From Bacillota bacterium (GTDB taxonomy: Bacteria > Bacillota > Clostridia > Christensenellales > SZUA-584): 5,327 nt of DNA. The position numbers were made by a program, and so were the translations under genes. The notes beneath the pieces are model-generated. The model worked only from the letters and a program-made list of their open reading frames with translations. It was not told the origin of the DNA and made no database searches. Shown one piece after another: positions 1 to 5,327 of the stretch; within the stretch, counting starts at the first letter, position 1, and each line of letters opens with the position of its first letter. The DNA is taken from contig JAEZIZ010000119.1 in assembly GCA_023415915.1 (NCBI GenBank), positions 1-5,327 of the forward strand, given 5' to 3'.

Positions 1-1013
1 ATTGCGCGCTTCTGCGCCCCTACCTTTTCCTTATTAGCCTCGATCTCCGCATTAAGGCGCTCTAAGTCCTTTTTCTGCGCCGCTATGTGATTGTCGAGTT
101 CCCGCACGGTTTTCAGCGTTTTCTGCAGCTCGTCGAGCGCCGCGCGCAGTTCGCTCTCCTCGCGCGCTGCCTGCTCAAAAAGCTTCGTCTGCTCGGCGCA
201 CCGCTGCGCAAGCATAGGCTCGCTTTCGTTATATTTTTCAAGTTCGCCGCGGTACTTTTTAATGTTGTCCGCAGCCAGCCGGCACGCAGCAAAGCGCTCG
301 CGCAGCTTGTTATGCAGCGCTATCGAAGCGCTAAGACCCTTCGCCTCGTCTTCATACGCTTTTTTCTGCTCTTCGTCCAGCACTTTAAGCGCCTGCATTC
401 TCGCTTCAATATCGTTAAGCGCCGCCTTCTCCCGCTTCGCCCGCTCGTACACAGCGGCCGATATGTCGCGGTATATGTTCATGTCGGATATCTTCTCGAG
501 TATAGCCGCACGCTCGTTGGAGTCCGCCTTTAAAAACTCGGCGAACCTAAACTGTGCGAGCATTATAGAGCGCGTGAACTGGCTGTAGGTAAGCCCCGTT
601 ATCTCGACTATCTTTTCGTTCGCGTCTTTTATCATCGAGGCTATTATGCTCCATTTTCCTTCCACGGACTCCCATATCTCTCTTTTCACCTGCCGGAACG
701 GCTTTTCGCCCTTTGAGCGGTGGTGCGAGAACGTAGCCTTATACCGCTTGCCGTGCGATGTGAATACCGTTTCGGCGGCGCAGTCCTGGCAGTTCTTAGT
801 CATTATCTCGTCCTGCGTCTCGCTTATAGTTTCTATCCTCGGCGTCTTGCCGTACAGCGCAAGGCATATCGCGTCGAGTATCGTCGTTTTGCCGGCGCCC
901 GACGGCCCGACTATCGCAAACAGCCCTTCCGAATACCGGCTGTCCGTAAAATCTATCTCGTACGTTCCCGCGAGAGAGTTTATGTTCTTTATCAAAACGC
1001 TCTCAATCCGCAT
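1..1013 (-). CDS. sbcC: SbcC, ATPase subunit of the SbcCD exonuclease (N-terminal part; runs off the left edge)
   Basis: The reading frame is open from an ATG at 1011-1013 to the window edge, giving 337 codons with no stop. It encodes the Rad50/SMC-like ATPase that, with SbcD, processes DNA ends, hairpins and protein-blocked ends in the cytoplasm. The protein starts MRIESVLIKNINSLAG, the usual beta-strand opening of SbcC. A Walker A motif, GPSGAGKT, lies at residues 36-43 (Lys42). It is followed by LDAICLALYGKTPR, typical of the family. The segment LTYSQFTRSIMLAQ at 141-154 matches the conserved region before the coiled coil. From about residue 180 the sequence is charged and helical (many Glu, Lys, Ala, Leu), as expected for the ascending arm. 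The C-terminal half, with the zinc hook, Walker B and signature motif, lies outside the window. The start overlaps the sbcD stop as TGATG, and GGAGG sits 7 nt upstream inside sbcD (1021-1025), so translational coupling is likely. One oddity is AQFRF where AQGxF is usual. Confidence 0.95.
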   Translation of the reverse strand, partial: MRIESVLIKNINSLAGTYEIDFTDSRYSEGLFAIVGPSGAGKTTILDAICLALYGKTPRIETISETQDEIMTKNCQDCAAETVFTSHGKRYKATFSHHRSKGEKPFRQVKREIWESVEGKWSIIASMIKDANEKIVEITGLTYSQFTRSIMLAQFRFAEFLKADSNERAAILEKISDMNIYRDISAAVYERAKREKAALNDIEARMQALKVLDEEQKKAYEDEAKGLSASIALHNKLRERFAACRLAADNIKKYRGELEKYNESEPMLAQRCAEQTKLFEQAAREESELRAALDELQKTLKTVRELDNHIAAQKKDLERLNAEIEANKEKVGAQKRA

Positions 1014-2203
1014 CAGACAGCCTCCTCTATTTCCGCGACTATCTCATTAAAGCAGTCAATAAGCTCTTTTCTGTGCTCGTCGCTTATATCGTTGCCGTCG
1101 ATGCAGCGCAGGAACACGTCCTGCACTTTAAGCGTTTCGAGCGTCTCGCCCGAAGCCGCTTCGAGTATGCTCGAGAGCACGGCGTCGTTCCTTATGCTTA
1201 ACACTTCCGCGCTTTTGCCCTTCACCGCCGCGAATATGTCGGCGGAGAGCGACGGTATAATATCCTTGCCGGTGTAAGTAACCTCCAGCCACACGTCCTC
1301 GTCCGATTGCTCAAGCTGCCGCATCAATTCCGCATAGTCGCCGCTTATTGCCTTCATGCTACGGAACACGGGCACTTCAACCCTGTCAATGTTCATGCTT
1401 TCGGTATCAATCTCAAGCACGTACTTCTTTTTATTGAGCTCCGAAAAGCTCATATGCAGCGGCGAGCCGCAATAGCGTATTCGCTCGCTGCCCATTACGC
1501 GCTGCTCACCGTGTATGTGCCCTAACGCCAGATAATCAAGCGCTTCTGCGAATATGTCCGCACCCACCTGCCCGAGGCTGCCTACGTAAAGCTCCCTTAC
1601 GCCGTCACCCTCCGAACGCGCCGCGCCCTGCACAAAAAGATGCCCCGTCGCTATAATCGGTATATCCGTCCCCAGCGCTTCTCTTAAGCTTACCGCTTCG
1701 GCAGCGACATCCCTGTAAAACGCCGCCGTCGCCGCGACTATCTTATCGTCCGAGTCTGAAGTCTCGTCTTCCAGCTTCACCATTTCGTTTTTGCGCAGGT
1801 AAGGCACGGCGCAGCATATTGCCTCGGGGGTTCCGTCCTTGCCGTGCATAACCACGACATGCCTTTTGGGCTCGGAGGCCAGTCCTATTGTGTATATTTT
1901 CAGCTGTTTGAGTATGTCTGCAGGCGCTTCGAGGAACCCCGGGGAGTCGTGGTTGCCCGCAACTATCACAACCGTACTGCAGCACGAGCCGAGCAGCGAC
2001 GTCAGAAAACCGTAATAAAGCCCCTGAGCCGTGCTACCCGGCGCGTTCGTATCAAAAACGTCGCCCGCTACTATAAGCGCGCCTATGTCCTTTTGCTTTA
2101 TCTCGGCCGTCAGCCATTTTAGGAACTTCTCATGCTCGTCGTTGCGCTTTCTGCCATACAGCGCATGCCCGATATGCCAGTCGGATGTGTGCAGTATTCT
2201 CAT
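1013..2203 (-). CDS. sbcD: SbcD, Mre11-type nuclease subunit of SbcCD
   Basis: This 396-residue protein is a metallophosphoesterase-fold nuclease, the Mre11 homologue that forms a complex with SbcC to cut DNA ends and hairpins in a metal- and ATP-dependent way. All expected metal and catalytic motifs are visible: DWH (Asp8, His10), GDVFD (Asp48), GNHD (Asn84, His85), GH (His188) and GHIH (His229, His231). The C-terminal part from about residue 270 is the less conserved capping and SbcC-binding region. Length is normal for the family. The start is the ATG at 2201-2203, supported by GGAGG at 2209-2213 with a 5-nt spacer and by the MRILHTSDWHIG opening. It is the first gene of an sbcD-sbcC operon, overlapping sbcC by one base, with a promoter at 2249-2277. 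No frame damage is seen. Confidence 0.97.
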   Translation of the reverse strand: MRILHTSDWHIGHALYGRKRNDEHEKFLKWLTAEIKQKDIGALIVAGDVFDTNAPGSTAQGLYYGFLTSLLGSCCSTVVIVAGNHDSPGFLEAPADILKQLKIYTIGLASEPKRHVVVMHGKDGTPEAICCAVPYLRKNEMVKLEDETSDSDDKIVAATAAFYRDVAAEAVSLREALGTDIPIIATGHLFVQGAARSEGDGVRELYVGSLGQVGADIFAEALDYLALGHIHGEQRVMGSERIRYCGSPLHMSFSELNKKKYVLEIDTESMNIDRVEVPVFRSMKAISGDYAELMRQLEQSDEDVWLEVTYTGKDIIPSLSADIFAAVKGKSAEVLSIRNDAVLSSILEAASGETLETLKVQDVFLRCIDGNDISDEHRKELIDCFNEIVAEIEEAV

Positions 2204-2248
2204 GCCTGCCTCCGTATAATACGAATTGCGGTGTTATTGTATAAATAT

Positions 2249-2277
2249 AGTTTAACATGCAGGGTGGGCGTTTTCAA
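2249..2277 (-). promoter_or_regulatory. sigma-A-type promoter of sbcDC
   Basis: On the minus strand a -35 box TTGAAA (2272-2277, 5 of 6 to consensus) is followed after exactly 17 bases by TAAACT (2249-2254, 4 of 6). The bases TGT directly before the -10 give an extended -10 motif. Transcription would begin near 2242, about 40 bases before the sbcD ATG. It lies just downstream of the terminator of the preceding operon, which fits independent sbcDC expression. Confidence 0.7.
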
Positions 2278-2302
2278 TGAACGGCAAAATAAACACCAAT
2301 AT

Positions 2303-2328
2303 AAAAGGCCGCCCATATTGCGGCAGCC
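2303..2328 (-). terminator. intrinsic terminator of the sigma/anti-sigma operon
   Basis: Read on the minus strand, GGCTGCC (2322-2328) pairs with GGCGGCC (2307-2313) to form a 7-bp stem with one G-U pair and an 8-base loop. It is followed by TTTT (2303-2306) and further T-rich sequence. It lies 44 bases after the stop codon of the membrane protein gene, the expected place for a rho-independent terminator. The T-run is short and broken by A, so efficiency may be moderate. Confidence 0.7.
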
Positions 2329-2372
2329 CGTAAAAGTATATTGTATGTCTATTTTCCGGCCTCCGTCCGGTA

Positions 2373-3284
2373 TTAGTCCCACTCAACCACGCCGTCGCCA
2401 TTATGTACCCACTCTATCATATAGCCGCACGTATCGTCCGCAATAAATCTCGTTATCTGCGCTTTTGAAAGCACACCCGCCAGTATCTTATATGGCTGCT
2501 TCTCCCCTTCACCCTTATATGTCCATGTGTCCGCTAAAAATACGTCGTACCCGAGGTTTTTAAGGCGCACGGACTCCGCAGCCTTGCGCTCCTGGCGGGC
2601 TTCGTTCAGCATCGGGGTTATTATCGTGTCATACGCCTCTCTGGCGGAGGCTAAATTCTTCCCCGCATCCAGCTTTTTTGCCTGCCGCTCAAGCTCTTTA
2701 AATTGCTCTTCGGTGATGTTTCCGCCATGATCCATATTGTACTCCGGGTACGGGTATTCACCCTCGCAAAGGGATGCAAGCTCGCTCCACTCCGCTATGG
2801 TGCGCCCGTTGTATACATACTCGCTGAAACTGTTGGCGTACTGTTCGGGCGTAATCACATATATTTGCACAAAAAAGTACGCATCCTCGTTTTTTTCGTC
2901 CTCTATCGCTTTTCTGACCCCTTCCGTTATCAGCACTTCTCCCGCCTTCGGCGCCGTGTACGAAGACTCTCCGATGCCGTACTGCGACGAAACCACGACC
3001 CTGCGGCTGGCTGTGACAACCGCGCTTTCAGCCACGTTGTCAGCAATTAGGGCTGCGGACGGCTGCGTGACTTGCGCAAGCCTGGCTTTATTATCCGGCG
3101 CTCCCCACAGAATAATAGCCAACACCGCGCATGCCGCAACGGCGCAGCAGCATGCATACGCTGCTGTTCTACGGTTTCTGCGGCGCTTTCGCGATTCTTC
3201 TTCGAGAAGCGCAAGCGTTCTTTCTTCAAAAGCTTTATCGAACTCAAGGCGTTCCATAGCGCGTTTATAAGCGTTGTCAGTCAT
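2373..3284 (-). CDS. anti-sigma-like single-pass membrane protein with an unassigned outer domain
   Basis: The product is 303 residues from the preferred start at 3282-3284. Residues 1-39 are a charged, helical, presumably cytoplasmic segment ending in the basic run RKRRRNRR (32-39). This is followed by one hydrophobic span at about 40-61 containing CCC at 45-47. The positive charges indicate an inside N-terminus, so residues 62-303 should face outward. The outer part has a polar linker, a mixed region at about 110-175, a charged helical stretch at 190-245 and a C-terminal segment with two Trp residues (292, 302). Its only two cysteines are Cys173 and Cys286, which could form a disulfide. I do not recognise the outer domain. 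The anti-sigma role is inferred from topology and from the 8-base overlap (ATGACTGA) with the sigma gene; no zinc-binding anti-sigma motif (HxxxCxxC) is seen. An alternative start 9 bases upstream (3291-3293) abuts its Shine-Dalgarno sequence and is unlikely. The role could also be that of a general sensor or co-regulator. Confidence 0.8.
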   Translation of the reverse strand: MTDNAYKRAMERLEFDKAFEERTLALLEEESRKRRRNRRTAAYACCCAVAACAVLAIILWGAPDNKARLAQVTQPSAALIADNVAESAVVTASRRVVVSSQYGIGESSYTAPKAGEVLITEGVRKAIEDEKNEDAYFFVQIYVITPEQYANSFSEYVYNGRTIAEWSELASLCEGEYPYPEYNMDHGGNITEEQFKELERQAKKLDAGKNLASAREAYDTIITPMLNEARQERKAAESVRLKNLGYDVFLADTWTYKGEGEKQPYKILAGVLSKAQITRFIADDTCGYMIEWVHNGDGVVEWD

Positions 3285-3759
3285 CTTTCCCATCCTCCAG
3301 CGCTGTTCTCAACAGCGATCTGCCCCTTGCAAGCCATGTGCCTACCGTCGCGGGCTTCGTATTAAGCAGCGCCGCTATCTCGCTTATCGCATAGCCCTCG
3401 TAATAATGCAGGTGCATGGGTATGCGGTACTTTTCTTCGAGCGCCAGCAGTGCGGTGAGTGTCTTTTTGTCTTCCTCGGGCATGCAGGGAAGGTTGTCCG
3501 GCATCTCGGTCCGCCTGTTCCATGACGACTTCAGCACGTTCCTGCACTTGTTGGCGGTAACTTTGAGCATCCACGATTTCCTCTTTGCCTCGCTGTCAAA
3601 ACGGGGACGCTTTTTCAGATACGCGATGAACACTTCCTGAGCTATGTCCTCGGTGTCGGCGCGGTTTTTAAGGAATGCGTAAGCAAGCCTTAATATGCTG
3701 GCGCTGTACGTTTGTACAATATCCGCTATTCCTTCGCTATACTCTGCAAAAGCGTTCAC
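3277..3759 (-). CDS. ECF-like RNA polymerase sigma factor (sigma-70 family)
   Basis: Starting at the GTG codon at 3757-3759, the product has 160 residues, typical for group 4 (ECF) sigma factors. It would direct RNA polymerase to a specific set of promoters in response to a signal. Region 2 spans about residues 14-80 and contains the hallmark ADTEDIAQEVFIAYLK (34-49) and SWMLKVTANKCRNVLK (62-77), the core-binding and -10-recognition helices. A short linker follows. Region 4 covers about 98-152, with the helix-turn-helix in YAISEIAALLNTKPATVGTWLARG, where the second helix reads the -35 element. The frame extends 16 codons upstream to an ATG at 3805-3807, but that ATG has no ribosome binding site and overlaps a TATAAT. 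The GTG has AAGGAG 5 bases upstream. The gene overlaps the downstream membrane protein gene, the classic sigma/anti-sigma arrangement. Target genes cannot be told from this window. Confidence 0.93.
   Translation of the reverse strand: MNAFAEYSEGIADIVQTYSASILRLAYAFLKNRADTEDIAQEVFIAYLKKRPRFDSEAKRKSWMLKVTANKCRNVLKSSWNRRTEMPDNLPCMPEEDKKTLTALLALEEKYRIPMHLHYYEGYAISEIAALLNTKPATVGTWLARGRSLLRTALEDGKDD
3294..3298 (-). promoter_or_regulatory. ribosome binding site deciding the anti-sigma-like start
   Basis: GGAGG on the minus strand directly touches the first possible ATG (3291-3293), leaving no spacer. It lies 9 bases before the ATG at 3282-3284, a workable distance, so the second ATG is chosen. The site lies within the last codons of the sigma factor gene, consistent with coupled translation. 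Confidence 0.7.
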
Positions 3760-3764
3760 ATTAT

Positions 3765-3770
3765 CTCCTT
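3765..3770 (-). promoter_or_regulatory. ribosome binding site supporting a GTG start for the sigma factor
   Basis: AAGGAG on the minus strand lies 5 bases (ATAAT) before the GTG at 3757-3759. No comparable site precedes the in-frame upstream ATG at 3805-3807, where the sequence is only A and T. Translation from GTG also removes a Cys-containing N-terminal extension that is not expected before sigma region 2. Confidence 0.8.
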
Positions 3771-3805
3771 TACTTATATAACAACACAAGCTCACTTTAT
3801 TTTTC

Positions 3806-3811
3806 ATTATA
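3806..3811 (-). promoter_or_regulatory. possible -10 element of the sigma/anti-sigma operon
   Basis: A perfect TATAAT lies in an A/T-rich stretch upstream of the sigma factor gene. It would place the transcript start near 3799, about 40 bases before the GTG. No good -35 box is seen 16-18 bases upstream. A second perfect TATAAT lies at 3849-3854, also without a -35 match. The operon may be read from either, or by its own sigma factor from a non-canonical promoter. In this base composition a chance TATAAT is quite possible. Confidence 0.35.
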
Positions 3812-3860
3812 TTTTAATTTTTTCTTTAGAGAAATGAATACAAAGGTAATTATACTCCGG

Positions 3861-3877
3861 AAAGCCTCAACGGCTTT
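3861..3877. repeat. perfect 6-bp inverted repeat upstream of the sigma factor operon
   Basis: AAAGCC (3861-3866) and GGCTTT (3872-3877) form a perfect inverted repeat with a 5-base loop. It stands between the dapL terminator and the TATAAT at 3849-3854, covering what would be the spacer and -35 region of that element. It could be an operator or a small RNA hairpin. It lacks a T-run beyond the stem, so I do not call it a terminator. Confidence 0.4.
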
Positions 3878-3889
3878 AATATCCAGTAT

Positions 3890-3918
3890 AAAAAAGCTGC
3901 GCGGGTTATCCGCACAGC
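3890..3918 (-). terminator. intrinsic terminator of dapL
   Basis: On the minus strand GCTGTGCGG (3910-3918) pairs with CCGCGCAGC (3896-3904) in a 9-bp G/C-rich stem with a single G-U pair and the loop ATAAC. It is followed directly by TTTTTT (3890-3895). It begins 16 bases after the dapL stop codon, a textbook rho-independent terminator that separates dapL from the sigma factor operon. Confidence 0.93.
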
Positions 3919-3934
3919 CTCTTTTATTTGCTTG

Positions 3935-5149
3935 TTAAATCTTTACCGACGCGAACCGCTCCATAGCCTTCTCGGTGTTCTCGCGAGTGTTGAACGCGGT
4001 TAAGCGGAAGTACCCTTCGCCGGCCTTGCCGAAGCCCGCGCCCGGCGTGCCCGCCACGCCCGAGTCGAGCAGGCGGTCAAAGAACTCCCACGACGATATT
4101 CCGCCCGGAACTTTCAGCCATATGTACGGCGAGTTTACGCCTCCGAAACACTCATACCCCAGCGCTTTTAGCCCGTCGGCAATAATTTTTGCGTTGCCGA
4201 GATAAAAATCTATCGTCTCTTTTATCTGCGCCTGGCCTTCCTGTGAATAGCAGGCAAGCGCGCCCTTCTGAGTCACGTACGGCACGCCGTTGAACTTCGT
4301 AGTATGCCGCCTGTTCCACATAGCGCCTATGGAATGGACATTACCGTCGCTGTCCATACCGTAAAGCTCTTTGGGTATTACGGTGAAAGCGCACCTCGCG
4401 CCCGTAAAGCCCGCAGTCTTAGAGAAGCTCCTGAACTCTATAGCAACTTCCTTTGCGCCTTCTATCTCGAATATGCTGTGCGGCACGTCGTCCTCGCGTA
4501 TGAACGCTTCGTACGCGGCGTCAAAAAGTATCAGCGCACCCGTTTTTTTCGCGTAATCCACCCAAATCTTCAGCTCCGCCGTTTTGAGCACCGTGCCCGT
4601 CGGGTTGTTCGGGTAGCAAAGGTATATAATATCCACCCTTTTTTGTGGCAGCGCAGGTTTAAAGCCGTTCTCTGCCGTACAGGGCAGGTAAGTTATGTTT
4701 TCGTACGCTCCTCTCGCTTCGTCGAAATCGCCCGAGCGGCCCGCCATTACGTTTGTGTCCACATACACGGGATACACCGGATCGAGTACCGCGATATCGC
4801 ACATAGGCGAGAAAAGCTCCTGTATGTTGCCGGTATCGCATTTAGCGCCGTCCGATACGAATATCTCGTCGGGACCTATGCCCAGCCCGGCATAGTCGTT
4901 TGCGGCTATCGCTTCGCGCAGCCACTCATACCCCTGCTCGGGGCCGTAGCCGTGAAAACCCTCGCTTGTCGCCATATCGTCCACGGCGTCTTTCATAGCG
5001 TCGGTAACGTCTTTGGGCAGCGGGCGCGTAACGTCGCCGATGCCGAGCTTTATTATGTCTTTCCTGTTATGCGCGGCAATACGCTTCGCCATCTCTGAGA
5101 AAAGGTAGCTTCCCCGAAGCTGCAGATAGTTCTCGTTAATCAGTACCAT
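3935..5149 (-). CDS. dapL: LL-diaminopimelate aminotransferase
   Basis: This 404-residue pyridoxal-phosphate enzyme of the class I/II aminotransferase fold converts L-tetrahydrodipicolinate plus glutamate to LL-2,6-diaminopimelate and 2-oxoglutarate in one step. This bypasses the succinylase and acetylase branches of lysine and peptidoglycan-precursor synthesis. The opening INENYLQLRGSYLFSEMAKR (4-23) is characteristic of DapL. Other features are LGIGDVTRPLP (35-45), FHGYGPEQGY (65-74), SDGAKCDTGNIQ (99-110), CYPNNPTGT (178-186), DAAYEAF (210-216) and the cofactor-binding lysine Lys244 in SFSKTAGFTGARC (241-253). Length is normal. The start at 5147-5149 is supported by AGGAG at 5155-5159 with a 5-base spacer. 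The gene is flanked by its own promoter and terminator, so it appears monocistronic. The leader is too short for a lysine riboswitch. DapL fits an anaerobic Bacillota host, though the gene also occurs in other phyla. Confidence 0.97.
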   Translation of the reverse strand: MVLINENYLQLRGSYLFSEMAKRIAAHNRKDIIKLGIGDVTRPLPKDVTDAMKDAVDDMATSEGFHGYGPEQGYEWLREAIAANDYAGLGIGPDEIFVSDGAKCDTGNIQELFSPMCDIAVLDPVYPVYVDTNVMAGRSGDFDEARGAYENITYLPCTAENGFKPALPQKRVDIIYLCYPNNPTGTVLKTAELKIWVDYAKKTGALILFDAAYEAFIREDDVPHSIFEIEGAKEVAIEFRSFSKTAGFTGARCAFTVIPKELYGMDSDGNVHSIGAMWNRRHTTKFNGVPYVTQKGALACYSQEGQAQIKETIDFYLGNAKIIADGLKALGYECFGGVNSPYIWLKVPGGISSWEFFDRLLDSGVAGTPGAGFGKAGEGYFRLTAFNTRENTEKAMERFASVKI

Positions 5150-5178
5150 ACTTTCTCCTTTGTAAGGGCTTTCGCTTT

Positions 5179-5207
5179 ATTTTACAGTCAGAGGGATTCT
5201 AAGTCAA
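5179..5207 (-). promoter_or_regulatory. sigma-A-type promoter of dapL
   Basis: On the minus strand TTGACT (5202-5207, 5 of 6 to consensus) is followed after exactly 17 bases by TAAAAT (5179-5184, 5 of 6). Transcription would start near 5172, leaving a leader of about 23 bases with the ribosome binding site. The -35 box directly adjoins the TAG stop of the upstream LysM gene. No terminator is visible between the two genes, so some read-through into dapL is possible. Confidence 0.82.
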
Positions 5208-5327
5208 CTATCTGACGGGTATGCGCAGCACTACTCCGGGCACGAACTCGCTCGGCTTAAAGTCCCTGTTGGCGGCAAGCAGGCTGCTTACCCTTATGCC
5301 GAACGCGTCCGCGACCGACACAAGCGT
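5208..5327 (-). CDS. C-terminal end of a LysM-domain protein (partial; runs off the right edge)
   Basis: The last 39 codons and the TAG stop are present; the start lies beyond the window. The peptide TLVSVADAFGIRVSSLLAAN, continuing to VPGVVLRIPVR at the end, follows the LysM pattern: TL..IA..F......L..AN, then PG..L.IP. LysM domains bind N-acetylglucosamine-containing glycans such as peptidoglycan and are common on wall hydrolases, spore proteins and surface proteins. The initial YxVxxGD part of the repeat would lie upstream. The function of the whole protein cannot be told. It is too short to appear as a separate predicted gene, but the frame and domain match are clear. Confidence 0.8.
   Translation of the reverse strand, partial: TLVSVADAFGIRVSSLLAANRDFKPSEFVPGVVLRIPVR

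Noticed and set aside
87..588. Two overlapping plus-strand frames of 148 and 165 codons.
   Set aside because: They are antisense to the sbcC coiled-coil coding region. The Ser- and Ala-rich or Arg- and Leu-rich composition is a reflection of that gene.
2356..2370. CCGG-N7-CCGG close to the stop of the anti-sigma-like gene, a possible terminator.
   Set aside because: The stem is only 4 bp and is followed by A-rich rather than T-rich sequence on the minus strand. The hairpin at 2303-2328 is a far better terminator.
2737..3270. A 177-codon plus-strand frame opposite the anti-sigma-like gene.
   Set aside because: It shows no domain and no ribosome binding site, and it lies antisense to a gene with clear operon context, membrane topology and start signals.
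4304..5098. A 264-codon open frame on the plus strand opposite dapL.
   Set aside because: It lies wholly within the clearly identified dapL gene, has no ribosome binding site or recognisable domain, and its Arg/Tyr/Val-rich composition is what antisense reading of this codon usage gives.
5150..5207. A lysine riboswitch was considered upstream of dapL.
   Set aside because: The predicted leader is about 23 bases and the whole intergenic gap 58 bases, too short for this roughly 170-base element.
1..5327. CRISPR arrays, insertion sequences, phage genes, tRNA or rRNA.
   Set aside because: No spaced direct repeats, transposase or integrase motifs, or structural RNA signatures were seen. Coding density and intergenic signals look like ordinary chromosome.

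Overview
The window looks like an ordinary chromosomal segment of an anaerobic Bacillota (Clostridia-type) bacterium. The reasons are strong GGAGG-type ribosome binding sites at every start, consensus-like sigma-A promoters, a DapL-type lysine/diaminopimelate enzyme, a sigma factor paired with a single-span anti-sigma-like protein, and roughly half G+C with heavy use of the ATA isoleucine codon. This assignment is inference; no rRNA or other taxonomic marker is present.

All six genes lie on the minus strand and are read right to left. They form four transcription units. (1) At the right edge (5208-5327) is the last 39 residues of a protein ending in a LysM-like peptidoglycan-binding domain. 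(2) dapL (3935-5149), LL-diaminopimelate aminotransferase, has its own promoter immediately after the LysM gene's stop codon and a strong intrinsic terminator at 3890-3918. (3) A two-gene operon encodes an ECF-like sigma-70 family factor (3277-3759, GTG start) and an overlapping membrane protein (2373-3284) built like an anti-sigma factor, with a terminator at 2303-2328. (4) sbcD (1013-2203) has its own promoter at 2249-2277 and overlaps by one base the start of sbcC (1-1013, running off the left edge). Together these encode the SbcCD (Mre11-Rad50-like) nuclease.

The genes serve separate functions: cell-wall binding, diaminopimelate synthesis for lysine and peptidoglycan, signal-responsive transcription, and DNA-end processing. 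I see no mobile element, CRISPR array, tRNA, rRNA or riboswitch. No clearly new system is evident. The least explained part is the roughly 240-residue outward-facing domain of the anti-sigma-like protein, which I could not assign to a family. Other points worth checking are the sigma factor's true start codon, a perfect inverted repeat upstream of that operon, and an altered signature motif in SbcC.
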